Assembly: GCF_000429305.1 (NCBI RefSeq)
Contig: NZ_AUBP01000005.1
Location: forward strand, 305,517-369,516
Origin: Desulfovibrio inopinatus DSM 10711
GTDB lineage: Bacteria > Desulfobacterota > Desulfovibrionia > Desulfovibrionales > Desulfovibrionaceae
Direction: 5' to 3'
Length of the DNA: 64,000 bases
The notes under the pieces are model-generated. The model had not been told where the DNA came from. It made no database searches and saw only the letters and a list, made by a program, of their open reading frames with translations. Positions 35,530 through 44,163 of this stretch are shown one piece after another (position 1 is the first letter of the stretch; the number at the start of each line of letters is the position of its first letter). The position numbers and the translations under genes were made by a program.

Positions 35530-36618
35530 GATCGGATCATAGCCCGAAATGGAACCGGTCGCTTGTAAAAAATTGCGCGTAACCTCGCTCTCTCAACACG
35601 CAAAAAAAATCCACTATCTTCCGCCCCAAGCTTTCCCTTATTTAATAAATCCAAACGGTATCACGATATCCATGACAAAGAACAAGACGTATACATTACC
35701 ATGCCAATCTCAATGAAAGCCGGCCAATGCCTGTTCATATTGAACAGTTTTAGCATGAATTTGAATCAGATTCTCCATTTCCATGTACATCTTCCTGACC
35801 GCAGCAACAATCTTAATAATTATGTCAGGAAACAAACAAAACCACAAACATTGGGCATCACGATCTCCATTCGACAGCACGCCGCAGCTAAGCAATACAA
35901 CGCTTCATTTATCCACCCCCGGAGAACTGTTTGACGACCTCAGCGTAGAGAAAGAGCCAGTCTTATAATCAATTCAATATTGTCAATAAAAATCGGACTC
36001 ATGATCAGCAATCTCGATAGCCACATTTTTTCAACGTTGCGAGAAAAGGAGTTGATCTTATCACGCTCTGTATACTAATGACGTCTCTCAAAATCCATAC
36101 CTCAATGCGTTGTATCCAAGAGGATACTATAATTATTTCGGAAAGATACTACAGATTGGCATTTCACAACGCGAAAGATAGCAAGAACTCAATAGTGTCA
36201 ACGTGGATAAAGTACGTTTTTATATTAGTCTATGATATTGTTTCAATATGAACAGCGTCGTAAACTTTTTTCGAGTTGTACAACTTGCACATTCAATCTG
36301 TTCCTCCTTTATTTATGCCTATAAAGATATAGATTTCTTCTAAAATAAGTACTGAGCAACCTGTTGATTGTGAATTTTTCAACAATCTAATGAGTATTCC
36401 CTACCCAATAACTTTCATTATTGTCTTTTTTGTCTTTTTTGTTGCGATTGAATGGCATTGAGATTAGTTTCACTCGCCGAAGCGGTGCATGCGCCGACCC
36501 CGCTTTACTCTAGGGAAACAATTCGGTATTCTCCTCCCATAGTCGACAAATCCTCCCCTTTTTTGACGGCGCAGAAGTTTTGCGACCGTAGAACCCGTAA
36601 CATGAACGGTGATTCCCC
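35530..36618. other. long AT-rich intergenic region upstream of the hdr-flx operon
   Basis: About 1.09 kb with no supported gene. Short frames exist but lack ribosome sites and family features. AT content is much higher than in flanking genes, especially 35950-36450. It holds a Rex-like inverted repeat (36368-36385) and a low-complexity T-tract with repeated TTGTCTTTTT (36421-36440). It likely contains the hdr-flx promoter region and perhaps an RNA gene I cannot recognise. Confidence 0.55.
36368..36385. promoter_or_regulatory. candidate Rex (redox regulator) binding site
   Basis: TTGTGAATTTTTCAACAA keeps a perfect left half (TTGTGAA) and 5 of 7 right-half bases of the Rex consensus TTGTGAA-N4-TTCACAA. 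It lies about 235 bp before hdrC. Rex responds to the NADH/NAD ratio and is known to act on hdr-flx genes in Desulfovibrio, so the location makes sense. The distance is long and the match imperfect. Confidence 0.45.
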
Positions 36619-37179
36619 ATGGATGTTGTCTTTCTTGACAAAACTCGCGACGATGCATTCGTCGCCGAGGTGGAACGTGAAAGTGGGCAGAACGTAGCAT
36701 TGTGTTACCAGTGCGGTAACTGCACTGCCGGCTGTCCCTACACGTTTGCCTACGACATTCCGGTCAGTCAGATCATGCGACTCCTCCAAGCTGGTCAAAA
36801 AGACCGCTTGTTAAAGTGCAAATCGATCTGGCTCTGCGCCACGTGCGAATCATGCACGACGCGCTGCCCCAATAACATTGATGTCGCAAAAATCATGGAT
36901 GTTTTGCGTCACCAAGCCAGACGGCACGGTTTGGCTGGAGAACGCAACGTCAAGGTTTTCTGGGACGCCTTCCTCGACTCGGTTAAGGCCCACGGTCGGG
37001 TGTTCGAACTCGGCGCACTGGCAACGTATGTCACGCGCACAGGACGCTTCTGGACCGATATGGACCTTGGACCCAAGATCTTCCCCAAAGGAAAAATTGG
37101 GTTCAAGCCTCATGACATTAAAGGGAAAGACGAAGTCAAAAAGATTTTTGACCGATTCATGGAGGAAAGCTCCAAATGA
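36619..37179 (+). CDS. hdrC: heterodisulfide reductase subunit C-like iron-sulfur protein
   Basis: 186 residues. Two 4Fe-4S motifs, CYQCGNCTAGCP (about residue 30) and CATCESCTTRCP (about 75), are followed by a helical C-terminal half. HdrC passes electrons between the clusters of HdrA and the catalytic HdrB. It is the first gene of a seven-gene operon; the ATG follows GGTG at about 7 bases, and its stop overlaps hdrB (ATGA). The long upstream frame seen through 36452 is a different frame and not part of the gene. Confidence 0.95.
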   Translation: MDVVFLDKTRDDAFVAEVERESGQNVALCYQCGNCTAGCPYTFAYDIPVSQIMRLLQAGQKDRLLKCKSIWLCATCESCTTRCPNNIDVAKIMDVLRHQARRHGLAGERNVKVFWDAFLDSVKAHGRVFELGALATYVTRTGRFWTDMDLGPKIFPKGKIGFKPHDIKGKDEVKKIFDRFMEESSK

Positions 37180-38090
37180 GTTCCCCACGCACGTATGCCT
37201 ATTACCCCGGTTGCTCGGGTCTGGGTACCTCCATGGAGTACGACATCTCGACTCGGGCCGTTTGCAAGGCCCTGGGGATGACGCTCACGGATATCCCGGA
37301 TTGGAGCTGCTGCGGCTCGACTCCAGCCCATACTGTAGACCATAGCTTTTCCACGGCATTGTCGGCGAGAAACCTTAAGATTGCTGCTAAAGCTGGCCTC
37401 TCGACCGTTACCACGCCGTGCCCAAGCTGTCTGACCAACCTCAAGACTGCTGGCAAAAACGTCAAAGATGCTGAGTTCAAGAAAAAGGTCGAAATTCTGC
37501 TTGACGGTCAGTTGCCAGAATTACCTGAAGTCATGTCGGTTCTGCAGGCACTGTATGAAGATATTGGTGCTGACGTTGTTGCCGAGCATGTCAAAAAGCC
37601 CCTGACCGGTCTCAAAGTCGCCTGTTATTATGGATGTATTATGAACAGGCCCCCAGAAGTGATGGAGTTCGACGATCCGGAACATCCCATCGCAATGGAT
37701 AAATTGATGGAAGCGGCTGGTGCTACCGTCATTCCATTCCCCTTGAAAGTGGAATGTTGTGGAGCATCACTTGGTGTGGCGAGAAAAGACGTCGTCGCCA
37801 AATTGACGGGGAAACTCATTGATACTGCCGCTGGCCTTGGGGTGGACGCCCTGGTCACAGCCTGCCCGCTGTGTCAGATGAACTTAGATTTGCGTCAAGA
37901 TCAGGCCAATGCCGCTTTGGGCACTCGGCATCGCATTCCGGTCTTCTACTACACCCAGCTTCTCGGACTCGCTTTCGACCTCCCGGAAGAAGCGCTTGGT
38001 CTGGACAAACTGTGCGTCGACCCGCATCACGCCCTTGAAACTGCAAAAGAGCGCGCGCAAAACACCAAGGTCCGGGAGGAAACTGCATGA
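37176..38090 (+). CDS. hdrB: heterodisulfide reductase subunit B-like protein
   Basis: 304 residues with two CCG domains that hold the non-cubane iron-sulfur clusters. Domain one: YPGCSGLG, WSCCGSTPA, CPSCLTNL. Domain two: CYYGCIMN, VECCGASLG, CPLCQMN. In methanogens HdrB reduces the CoM-S-S-CoB disulfide; in Desulfovibrio-type organisms the partner is thought to be DsrC or another disulfide. GGAGG lies ahead of the ATG, which overlaps the hdrC stop. Confidence 0.95.
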   Translation: MSSPRTYAYYPGCSGLGTSMEYDISTRAVCKALGMTLTDIPDWSCCGSTPAHTVDHSFSTALSARNLKIAAKAGLSTVTTPCPSCLTNLKTAGKNVKDAEFKKKVEILLDGQLPELPEVMSVLQALYEDIGADVVAEHVKKPLTGLKVACYYGCIMNRPPEVMEFDDPEHPIAMDKLMEAAGATVIPFPLKVECCGASLGVARKDVVAKLTGKLIDTAAGLGVDALVTACPLCQMNLDLRQDQANAALGTRHRIPVFYYTQLLGLAFDLPEEALGLDKLCVDPHHALETAKERAQNTKVREETA

Positions 38091-40045
38091 AAATAGGTGT
38101 TTTCGTCTGCCATTGCGGCAGCAATATCGCTGGTGCGGTTGATCCGGCCAAAGTTGCCGAATCCGCTCGCGCCTTGCCGGATGTCGTCATCGCTACCGAT
38201 ACGCTCTACGCTTGTTCCGAACCGGGACAGCAAGGCATTATCGACGCGGTCAAAGAATACGAACTCGACGGTGTGGTTGTCGCATCCTGTACTCCTCGTA
38301 TGCACGAAGCAACATTCCGTCGTGCTGTCGAACGTGCCGGTATCAACCGCTATATGTTCGAAATGGCCAACATCCGCGAGCATGTCTCCTGGATTGGCAA
38401 GGATAAGGAAGCCAACACGAACAAGGCCGCCGAACTCGTTGGCATGGCTGTTGAAAAATTACGCCGTGACCGACCTCTTATCCCCAAACAGTTTGATATC
38501 AATAAGCGCGTCATGATCATCGGCGGCGGTGTCGCCGGTATCCAGGCTGCGCTGGACTGTGCCGATGGCGGACTTGAAGTCATCCTTGTGGAAAAGACGT
38601 CGTCTATCGGTGGTAAAATGGCCAAACTCGACAAGACCTTTCCAACGGTCGACTGTTCGAGCTGTATTCTTGGCCCCCGCATGGTCGATGTGGCTCAGCA
38701 CCCGAACATCACGCTGTATGCCTACTCCGAAATTGAATCCATCAGTGGATATGTCGGAAACTTTCAGGCAAACATCCGGAAAAAAACGACCTATGTCGAT
38801 TGGGAGCTGTGTACGGGTTGCGGACTGTGTATGGAAAAATGTCCGAGCAAAAAATCCACAGACCACTTCAACGAAAAAGTCGGTGTGACGACGGCTATCA
38901 ACATCCCCTTTCCCCAAGCTATCCCAAAGAAAGCCGTTATTGATGCCGAGTTCTGTACGAAATTGATTAAGGGTAAGTGCGGTGTGTGTGCCAAGGTTTG
39001 CCCGTCCAAAGCCATCAAATATGAGATGGAAGATGAAGTCGTTACAGAGAACGTTGGCGCTGTCGTCGTTGCCACGGGCTTTGATCTGTTCGATTATTCG
39101 GTTTATGGGGAATACGGCGCAGGAAAGTACCCTGACGTTATTACGTCCTTGCAGTACGAACGCCTCTTGTCGGCCTCCGGTCCGACGGGTGGCCATATTA
39201 AGCGTCCCTCCGACGGCAAGGAACCCAAAAATATCGTCTTTATTCAATGTGTGGGCTCACGTGACAAATCTGTTGATCGGCCGTACTGCTCCGGTTTTTG
39301 CTGCATGTACACGGCCAAGCAGGCCATTCTGACGAAAGACCACATCCCCGATTCTCAGTCTTATGTCTTCTACATGGACATTCGGTCTCCGGGGAAAATG
39401 TACGACGAGTTTACCCGTCGGGCGATGGAAGAATACGGTGCCCGCTACATTCGTGGTCGTGTTGCCATGGTCTACCCCAAAGGCGAAAAATACATCGTCC
39501 GCGGAGCGGATACGCTCATGGGGACGACGGCTGAAATCGAAGCCGACCTTGTCGTTCTTGCGGTTGGTGCCGAAGCGGCCAAAGGTTCCCCTCAGTTAGC
39601 CGAAAAGCTGCGCATCTCCTACGATAAATATGGCTTCTTTATGGAAGGCCACCCCAAACTCAAGCCTGTTGAAACCAACACGGCCGGGGTCTATCTCGCC
39701 GGTGCTTGTCAGGGGCCCAAAGACATTCCGTCGTCTGTTGCCCAAGGCAGTGCTGCGGCAGCCAAAGTGCTGGGGCTGTTCTCCAAAGATAAGTTGGAAA
39801 GTGACCCGCAGGTTTCGCATGTGGAAATCAAGCGCTGTGTCGGCTGCGGCAAGTGCGTAGAAACCTGCCCGTTTGGTGCTGTCAAGCTCGTTGACTTCCG
39901 CGGTATGCCCAAGGCTGAAGTCATTGAGACCGTCTGCCAAGGCTGCGGTATCTGTGCGGTTACTTGCCCACAGGGAGCTATCCAGCTTGAGCATTTCACA
40001 GACAACCAGATTCTTGCTGAGGTGAACGCCTTATGTCGGTCTTAG
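38087..40045 (+). CDS. hdrA: heterodisulfide reductase subunit A-like flavoprotein
   Basis: 652 residues. The N-terminal region includes VCHCGSNIAG and a cysteine-rich linker (ASCTPRMHEATF). The FAD-binding Rossmann motif is MIIGGGVAGIQAALD (about 142). Conserved TVDCSSCILGPRMVDV follows, then 4Fe-4S motifs CTGCGLCMEKCP and CGVCAKVCP (about 240-310) and a C-terminal pair CVGCGKCVETCP and CQGCGICAVTCP. HdrA is the electron-bifurcating subunit: its FAD splits electrons between ferredoxin and the disulfide side. Overlaps with both neighbours (ATGA with hdrB, 13 bp with flxD) show tight coupling. Confidence 0.96.
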   Translation: MKIGVFVCHCGSNIAGAVDPAKVAESARALPDVVIATDTLYACSEPGQQGIIDAVKEYELDGVVVASCTPRMHEATFRRAVERAGINRYMFEMANIREHVSWIGKDKEANTNKAAELVGMAVEKLRRDRPLIPKQFDINKRVMIIGGGVAGIQAALDCADGGLEVILVEKTSSIGGKMAKLDKTFPTVDCSSCILGPRMVDVAQHPNITLYAYSEIESISGYVGNFQANIRKKTTYVDWELCTGCGLCMEKCPSKKSTDHFNEKVGVTTAINIPFPQAIPKKAVIDAEFCTKLIKGKCGVCAKVCPSKAIKYEMEDEVVTENVGAVVVATGFDLFDYSVYGEYGAGKYPDVITSLQYERLLSASGPTGGHIKRPSDGKEPKNIVFIQCVGSRDKSVDRPYCSGFCCMYTAKQAILTKDHIPDSQSYVFYMDIRSPGKMYDEFTRRAMEEYGARYIRGRVAMVYPKGEKYIVRGADTLMGTTAEIEADLVVLAVGAEAAKGSPQLAEKLRISYDKYGFFMEGHPKLKPVETNTAGVYLAGACQGPKDIPSSVAQGSAAAAKVLGLFSKDKLESDPQVSHVEIKRCVGCGKCVETCPFGAVKLVDFRGMPKAEVIETVCQGCGICAVTCPQGAIQLEHFTDNQILAEVNALCRS

Positions 40046-40488
40046 AAGGAAAAGAACTGCGCATTGTCGGTTTCCTGTGCAACTGGTGCTCCTATGGTGG
40101 CGCCGATACGGCCGGTGTCGGCCGTATGAGCCAACCTACGGACTTGCGTATTATCCGCTTGCCGTGCTCCGGTCGCATCAATCCCCTATTCATCGTCAAA
40201 ACGCTGTTATCCGGCGCTGACGGCGTGCTTGTTTCGGGATGTCACCCGCGTGACTGTCACTACGCCGAGGGCAACTTCTATGCCCGTCGTCGTCTTGAAG
40301 TGCTCAAACGGTTCCTCCCCATCGTGGGAATCGAACCTGCCCGTTTCGAGTACACGTGGGTTTCGGCTTCCGAAGGCCAGCGTTGGCAAAAAGTGGTCTC
40401 GACCTTCACCGACCAGATTCACGGTTTAGGGAAAGCGCCCAGGCTGACGCCTTCGGCTGAAGCCCTGGCCGCCGCTTCCGCCCTGTAG
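40033..40488 (+). CDS. flxD: FlxD / MvhD-like electron transfer subunit
   Basis: 151 residues. FLCNWCSYGGADTAG with its cysteine pair, IRLPCSGRI, and the cysteines in GVLVSGCHPRDCHY are the cluster ligands of MvhD, which links an electron-input module to HdrA. The C-terminal segment VVSTFTDQIHGLG matches the family. The ATG lies inside the end of hdrA; GAGGTG precedes it. Confidence 0.93.
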   Translation: MSVLEGKELRIVGFLCNWCSYGGADTAGVGRMSQPTDLRIIRLPCSGRINPLFIVKTLLSGADGVLVSGCHPRDCHYAEGNFYARRRLEVLKRFLPIVGIEPARFEYTWVSASEGQRWQKVVSTFTDQIHGLGKAPRLTPSAEALAAASAL

Positions 40489-40549
40489 CGGCCGCGGTTG
40501 TACGTATGCGTGAGCGCCATTGCGTCAACGCCGACATAAGGAGTTCAAC

Positions 40550-41518
40550 GTGAGCACCGTCTTTGATTTGCAAGCCAAAATCAAGGAGCTGTTGCCCGAT
40601 CTCGACTGCGTCATCGGCTGGAAACAGGGCTATGATCCCCTGCATGCCACGCCGCATTTCATGCGCACCGAAGCCGACGTCGACAGCTTCATTTTCAATC
40701 CTTTGTGCGTTCATAACCCGGCGACGTACCTGCCTAGCCTTAAAGGCAAAAAGGTCGGTATTGTCGTGAAAGGCTGTGACAGCCGTTCGGTTATCGAACT
40801 TTTACAGGAAAACCTTATCAACCGCGACGATGTGGTGATCTTCGGCCTGCCCTGTTCGGGGGTTGTCGATATCTCCAAAATCAATAGCGCTATTGAAAAG
40901 AAAGGCCTGAACCCGGGCCGTATCGAGTCGGTTGAAGCCGACGATAAGACCGTTCGCATCGCGATTGACGGTCAAAAGATCGAACTGGCCGTGGCGGACG
41001 TCGCGGCACCCAAATGCACTGTTTGCCGCTATCACAACGCCATCGAAAGCGATCATTTCTTTGGTGATCCCTTGCCGGCAACCGTTGAGAACGACGAATA
41101 CGCCGATGTTGCCGCCATTGAATCCATGGCACTGGCTGATCGGTTCGCCATGTGGAACAAAGAAATGGAGCGTTGCATTCGCTGCTACGCCTGCCGTAAT
41201 GCGTGCCCCATGTGTGTATGCCGCGACCACTGCGTCGCCCAAAGCCGTGACCCGCACTGGCTCACGCAGGAAGATGCCATCAGCGAAAAGTTGTTCTTCC
41301 AAATGATCCATGCGTTCCACCTGGCCGGTCGTTGCACAGAATGCGGCGAATGCCAGCGCGCCTGTCCGGTCAATATTCCTATTTTGACCTTCAAGCGCAA
41401 GATCAACAAGGAACTCAAGGAACTCTTCGACTACACGGCCGGAGTCGATCTCGAGGCCAAACCACCACTTCTCGCCTTCAAGGTGGAAGAAGACAATATT
41501 AACGAGCGAGGCTGGTGA
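40550..41518 (+). CDS. flxC: FlxC, F420H2-dehydrogenase/hydrogenase beta-like iron-sulfur protein
   Basis: 322 residues. The N-terminal half resembles the FrhB/coenzyme F420-hydrogenase beta fold (VVKGCDSRSVIELL, IFGLPCSGVVDISKI). The C-terminal half has three cysteine groups: CTVCRYHN, then CIRCYACRNACPMCVC, then CTECGECQRACP. FlxC relays electrons between the NADH-oxidising FlxA and the Hdr part. Start is GTG 40550 with AAGGAG six bases before; the frame upstream of it is unsupported. Confidence 0.9.
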   Translation: MSTVFDLQAKIKELLPDLDCVIGWKQGYDPLHATPHFMRTEADVDSFIFNPLCVHNPATYLPSLKGKKVGIVVKGCDSRSVIELLQENLINRDDVVIFGLPCSGVVDISKINSAIEKKGLNPGRIESVEADDKTVRIAIDGQKIELAVADVAAPKCTVCRYHNAIESDHFFGDPLPATVENDEYADVAAIESMALADRFAMWNKEMERCIRCYACRNACPMCVCRDHCVAQSRDPHWLTQEDAISEKLFFQMIHAFHLAGRCTECGECQRACPVNIPILTFKRKINKELKELFDYTAGVDLEAKPPLLAFKVEEDNINERGW

Positions 41519-42573
41519 TGTCCGGATACCTTAAACAAGAAGACCTCGCAGCCTGGATTGACGCCATCAGCGCCGATCATGAGGTGCTTGCTCCGCAGGC
41601 CCAAGGCAACTCGGTCGTATTTGCTCCGTATGTCAAAGGCGCTTCGCTGGTCTTTGATCGCGATGCCACGACATCCCCGAAGCGGTCGGTTTTTCCACAA
41701 AGCGAACCGCTGATGAACTACACCTACAAAAAAGACCCTGAAGACTTGGGGAAAGTTGATTTGGAGTTGGTCGAAGCACCCGCTCCGAAGCCGACCGTTG
41801 TTGTCGGTTCGCGTCCTTGTGGCGCTCGCGGCTTCCTTGCTTTCGATCGGGTCTACTACGGCAAAACCGTGACTGACGTACCGTATCTGCGCCACCGTCA
41901 AAACACGGCCTTCATCACCATGGCGTGTTCCGAACCGGAAACGACCTGCTTCTGCCATTGGGTTGGCAGTGGCCCCGATGATGCCGAAGGCTCCGATGTT
42001 TTGCTGACTCCGGTTGCAGGTGGCTATTTTGCCAAGGCTGTCACGGAAAAAGGCGAAGCCTTGTTGGCCAAAGCCACTGTATCCAGCGATGCCGGGAAAG
42101 AGGACGAAGCCAAAGCTGTTGTGCAAAAATGCAAAGACGCTTTGGGCGAATCCCCGGACCTCAGCACGGCACCGGCCCGTCTGCTCGAACGCTTCGACGA
42201 CATGACGTTCTGGGAAGCGATGGCTTCCAAGTGTATCAGCTGCGGCGCCTGCACGTACCTGTGCCCGACCTGCTACTGTTTCACCATTACCGATGAAATT
42301 TGTGGTTCGGGTGGGTCGCGTATCCGCTCTTGGGACAACTGTATGTCCTTCCAGTTCACGCTGGAAGCGAGCGGGCACAACCCTCGTCCAACCAAAGCAC
42401 ATCGGCTGAAAAACCGTGTTGGACACAAGTTCAGCTATTACCCGACCATTCATGACGGAAACATCTCCTGCTGCGGTTGTGGCCGCTGCATCAAGAGCTG
42501 CCCCGTCAGTGTCGATATTCGCGAAATCGTGCTCAGCGCCATGGAGCCGAGCCAGGAGGCCGCCAATGACTGA
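41518..42573 (+). CDS. flxB: FlxB, 4Fe-4S dicluster protein
   Basis: 351 residues. The N-terminal part resembles HycB/AsrA-like sulfite reductase subunit A proteins (GSRPCGARGFLAFDRVY, TMACSEPETTCFCHWVG). Two 4Fe-4S motifs follow: CISCGACTYLCPTCYC and CCGCGRCIKSCP near the C-terminus. AsrA-like proteins pair with FAD/NAD-binding AsrB-like proteins, here FlxA. The ATG overlaps the flxC stop (TGATG). A 402-residue frame on the opposite strand here is a shadow. Confidence 0.9.
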   Translation: MSGYLKQEDLAAWIDAISADHEVLAPQAQGNSVVFAPYVKGASLVFDRDATTSPKRSVFPQSEPLMNYTYKKDPEDLGKVDLELVEAPAPKPTVVVGSRPCGARGFLAFDRVYYGKTVTDVPYLRHRQNTAFITMACSEPETTCFCHWVGSGPDDAEGSDVLLTPVAGGYFAKAVTEKGEALLAKATVSSDAGKEDEAKAVVQKCKDALGESPDLSTAPARLLERFDDMTFWEAMASKCISCGACTYLCPTCYCFTITDEICGSGGSRIRSWDNCMSFQFTLEASGHNPRPTKAHRLKNRVGHKFSYYPTIHDGNISCCGCGRCIKSCPVSVDIREIVLSAMEPSQEAAND

Positions 42574-43426
42574 GAATCCTATGAGCGTTGACTTGAGCAA
42601 CGAGCAAAACCCGTACCTGCCTGTTATCGGTACGGTCATTGAGACGATTCAGGAAACACACAACATCATGACGTTTCGCGTTGTTTTGCCTGATGCCGTC
42701 ATGAAAGACTTCAAGTTCGAGCCGGGGCAAGTCGGTCAGTTGTCGGTTTTTGGCACGGGGGAATCCACCTTCGTCATCAACTCGCCTCCGACCCGTATGG
42801 ACTACCTCCAGTTCAGCGTCATGCGCGCCGGTGAGAACACTGCCAAGCTTCACACGCTGAAAGCTGGAGACAAAGTCGGTGTACGCGCACCGCTCGGCAA
42901 CTGCTTTCCGTACAATGACCTCAAAGGCAAAAACATTGTCTTCGTCGGTGGTGGTATCGGTATGGCTCCGTTGCGCACCCTGCTGCTGTACATGCTCGAC
43001 AAACGCGATGACTATGGCGACATCCAGCTCCTCTATGGTGCCAAATCGCCTCAGGATATGGCGTTTTCATACGAACTTCCCGACTGGCTCGGTCGTAACG
43101 ATCTGAAAACGGTCCTCACCATCGACCGCGAAGCCGAAGGCTGGGAACACGCTGTTGGCCTTATTCCCAATGTGTTGTTGGAAATGGAACCGTCAAAGGA
43201 AAACACGGTGGCCATCACCTGTGGCCCGCCGATCATGATCAAGTTTGTTTTACAAGCCTTGAAAAAACTCGGCTTTGAAGACGATCAGATCATTACCACA
43301 TTGGAAAAACGCATGAAGTGCGGCGTAGGCATCTGTGGTCGATGCAACATTGGCGGCAAGTACGTCTGTGTTGATGGCCCGGTCTTCACCTACGCTCAAC
43401 TCAAGCAACTGCCCAACGAACTCTAG
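42566..43426 (+). CDS. flxA: FlxA, FAD/NAD(P)-binding oxidoreductase
   Basis: 286 residues of the ferredoxin-reductase type (AsrB/HydG-like). FEPGQVGQLSVFGTGESTFVIN is the FAD-binding barrel, IVFVGGGIGMAPLRTLLLYML the nucleotide-binding glycine motif, and CGVGICGRCNIGGKYVC a 2Fe-2S motif at the C-terminus. It feeds electrons from NAD(P)H into the complex. Start chosen at ATG 42566, with GGAGG six bases ahead and an 8-bp overlap with flxB; a longer frame from 42416 is only an overlap with flxB. Confidence 0.92.
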   Translation: MTENPMSVDLSNEQNPYLPVIGTVIETIQETHNIMTFRVVLPDAVMKDFKFEPGQVGQLSVFGTGESTFVINSPPTRMDYLQFSVMRAGENTAKLHTLKAGDKVGVRAPLGNCFPYNDLKGKNIVFVGGGIGMAPLRTLLLYMLDKRDDYGDIQLLYGAKSPQDMAFSYELPDWLGRNDLKTVLTIDREAEGWEHAVGLIPNVLLEMEPSKENTVAITCGPPIMIKFVLQALKKLGFEDDQIITTLEKRMKCGVGICGRCNIGGKYVCVDGPVFTYAQLKQLPNEL

Positions 43427-43493
43427 GCTGTAAACGATTCCGCCGGATCGGCCGTTTATGGTCGATCCGGCGTTGATGCAAGGGAGAACCACT

Positions 43494-43970
43494 ATGGCCT
43501 CTTTTTTCCATGCCAATGAAATCGCCAAGTTCGCCGTTGAGATCGAACGGCGCGGGCAGGAATTCTACCGCCAGGCAGCATTGAATGCTCAAGAGCCTGA
43601 TGCTCGCAATTTTTTTGAATATTTTGCGGGTGAAGAAACCAAGCACGAACAACTGTTCCAGCAACTGTTCGATCGCCTTGGCAAAATCGAACTGCCTGCC
43701 TGGAGCACTAGCAATGAATACGTTGAGTATTTGAACGCACTCATTGACTCGCACCAAATCTTCACTCCCGGTTTGGCCCAACGCTTGGCTGAAAAAGCCA
43801 AAGATAAAAACGAAGCCATCCGCATGGCCATGGCGTTTGAAAAAGACACGATCCTCTTTTTCATGGAAATGCGTGAACTCGTGCCGGAAGCTGAAAAAGC
43901 CTTTATCGCGGAAATTATCGAAGAAGAACGCGGGCACCTTAAAAAGCTGCGCGGAGCGTTGTCGAAATAA
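43494..43970 (+). CDS. ferritin-like diiron protein
   Basis: 158 residues, a four-helix bundle with two E...ExxH-type iron ligand sets: EIERRGQEFYRQ, EETKHEQLFQQL, FEKDTILFFMEM and EEERGHLKKL. Without a rubredoxin domain it resembles the short ferritin-like/rubrerythrin-core proteins that manage peroxide or iron in anaerobes. It lies 67 bp after flxA and could be its last co-transcribed gene, since no terminator is visible until 44005. GGGAG precedes the ATG by 8 bases. Confidence 0.85.
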   Translation: MASFFHANEIAKFAVEIERRGQEFYRQAALNAQEPDARNFFEYFAGEETKHEQLFQQLFDRLGKIELPAWSTSNEYVEYLNALIDSHQIFTPGLAQRLAEKAKDKNEAIRMAMAFEKDTILFFMEMRELVPEAEKAFIAEIIEEERGHLKKLRGALSK

Positions 43971-44004
43971 CGCTTATTAAAATAACTTTAATCGATTTAT
44001 TTGC

Positions 44005-44040
44005 AAAAAGCTGTACATTCGTTGGAATGTACAGCTTTTT
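44005..44040. terminator. terminator after the ferritin-like gene
   Basis: A 16-bp perfect stem (AAAAAGCTGTACATTC and its complement) with a 4-base loop and T-run; likely the end of the hdr-flx transcription unit, 34 bp after the ferritin-like stop. Confidence 0.9.
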
Positions 44041-44163
44041 ACATTATTAGGAACAACAGAAAGATCAATCGCTGAATGCCAAAAAACTCCACATCATTCT
44101 TCAGAGTACATTATTTATTCTATATACCAACTTTAAACATTGTTTTGAATCTTTAATAAGTGA

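Noticed and set aside
35701..35968. Short overlapping frames on both strands in the long gap
   Set aside because: None has a ribosome site, a recognisable domain or coding-like composition.
38459..39247. 262-residue minus-strand frame over hdrA
   Set aside because: Antisense shadow of a well-supported iron-sulfur flavoprotein.
42416..42565. 50-codon N-terminal extension of FlxA
   Set aside because: It lies fully within flxB in another frame; a clear GGAGG precedes ATG 42566.
41431..42639. 402-residue open frame on the minus strand over flxB
   Set aside because: It is a mirror of the GC-rich flxB coding strand; the plus-strand genes have overlapping starts and cysteine motifs, while this frame shows no family features.
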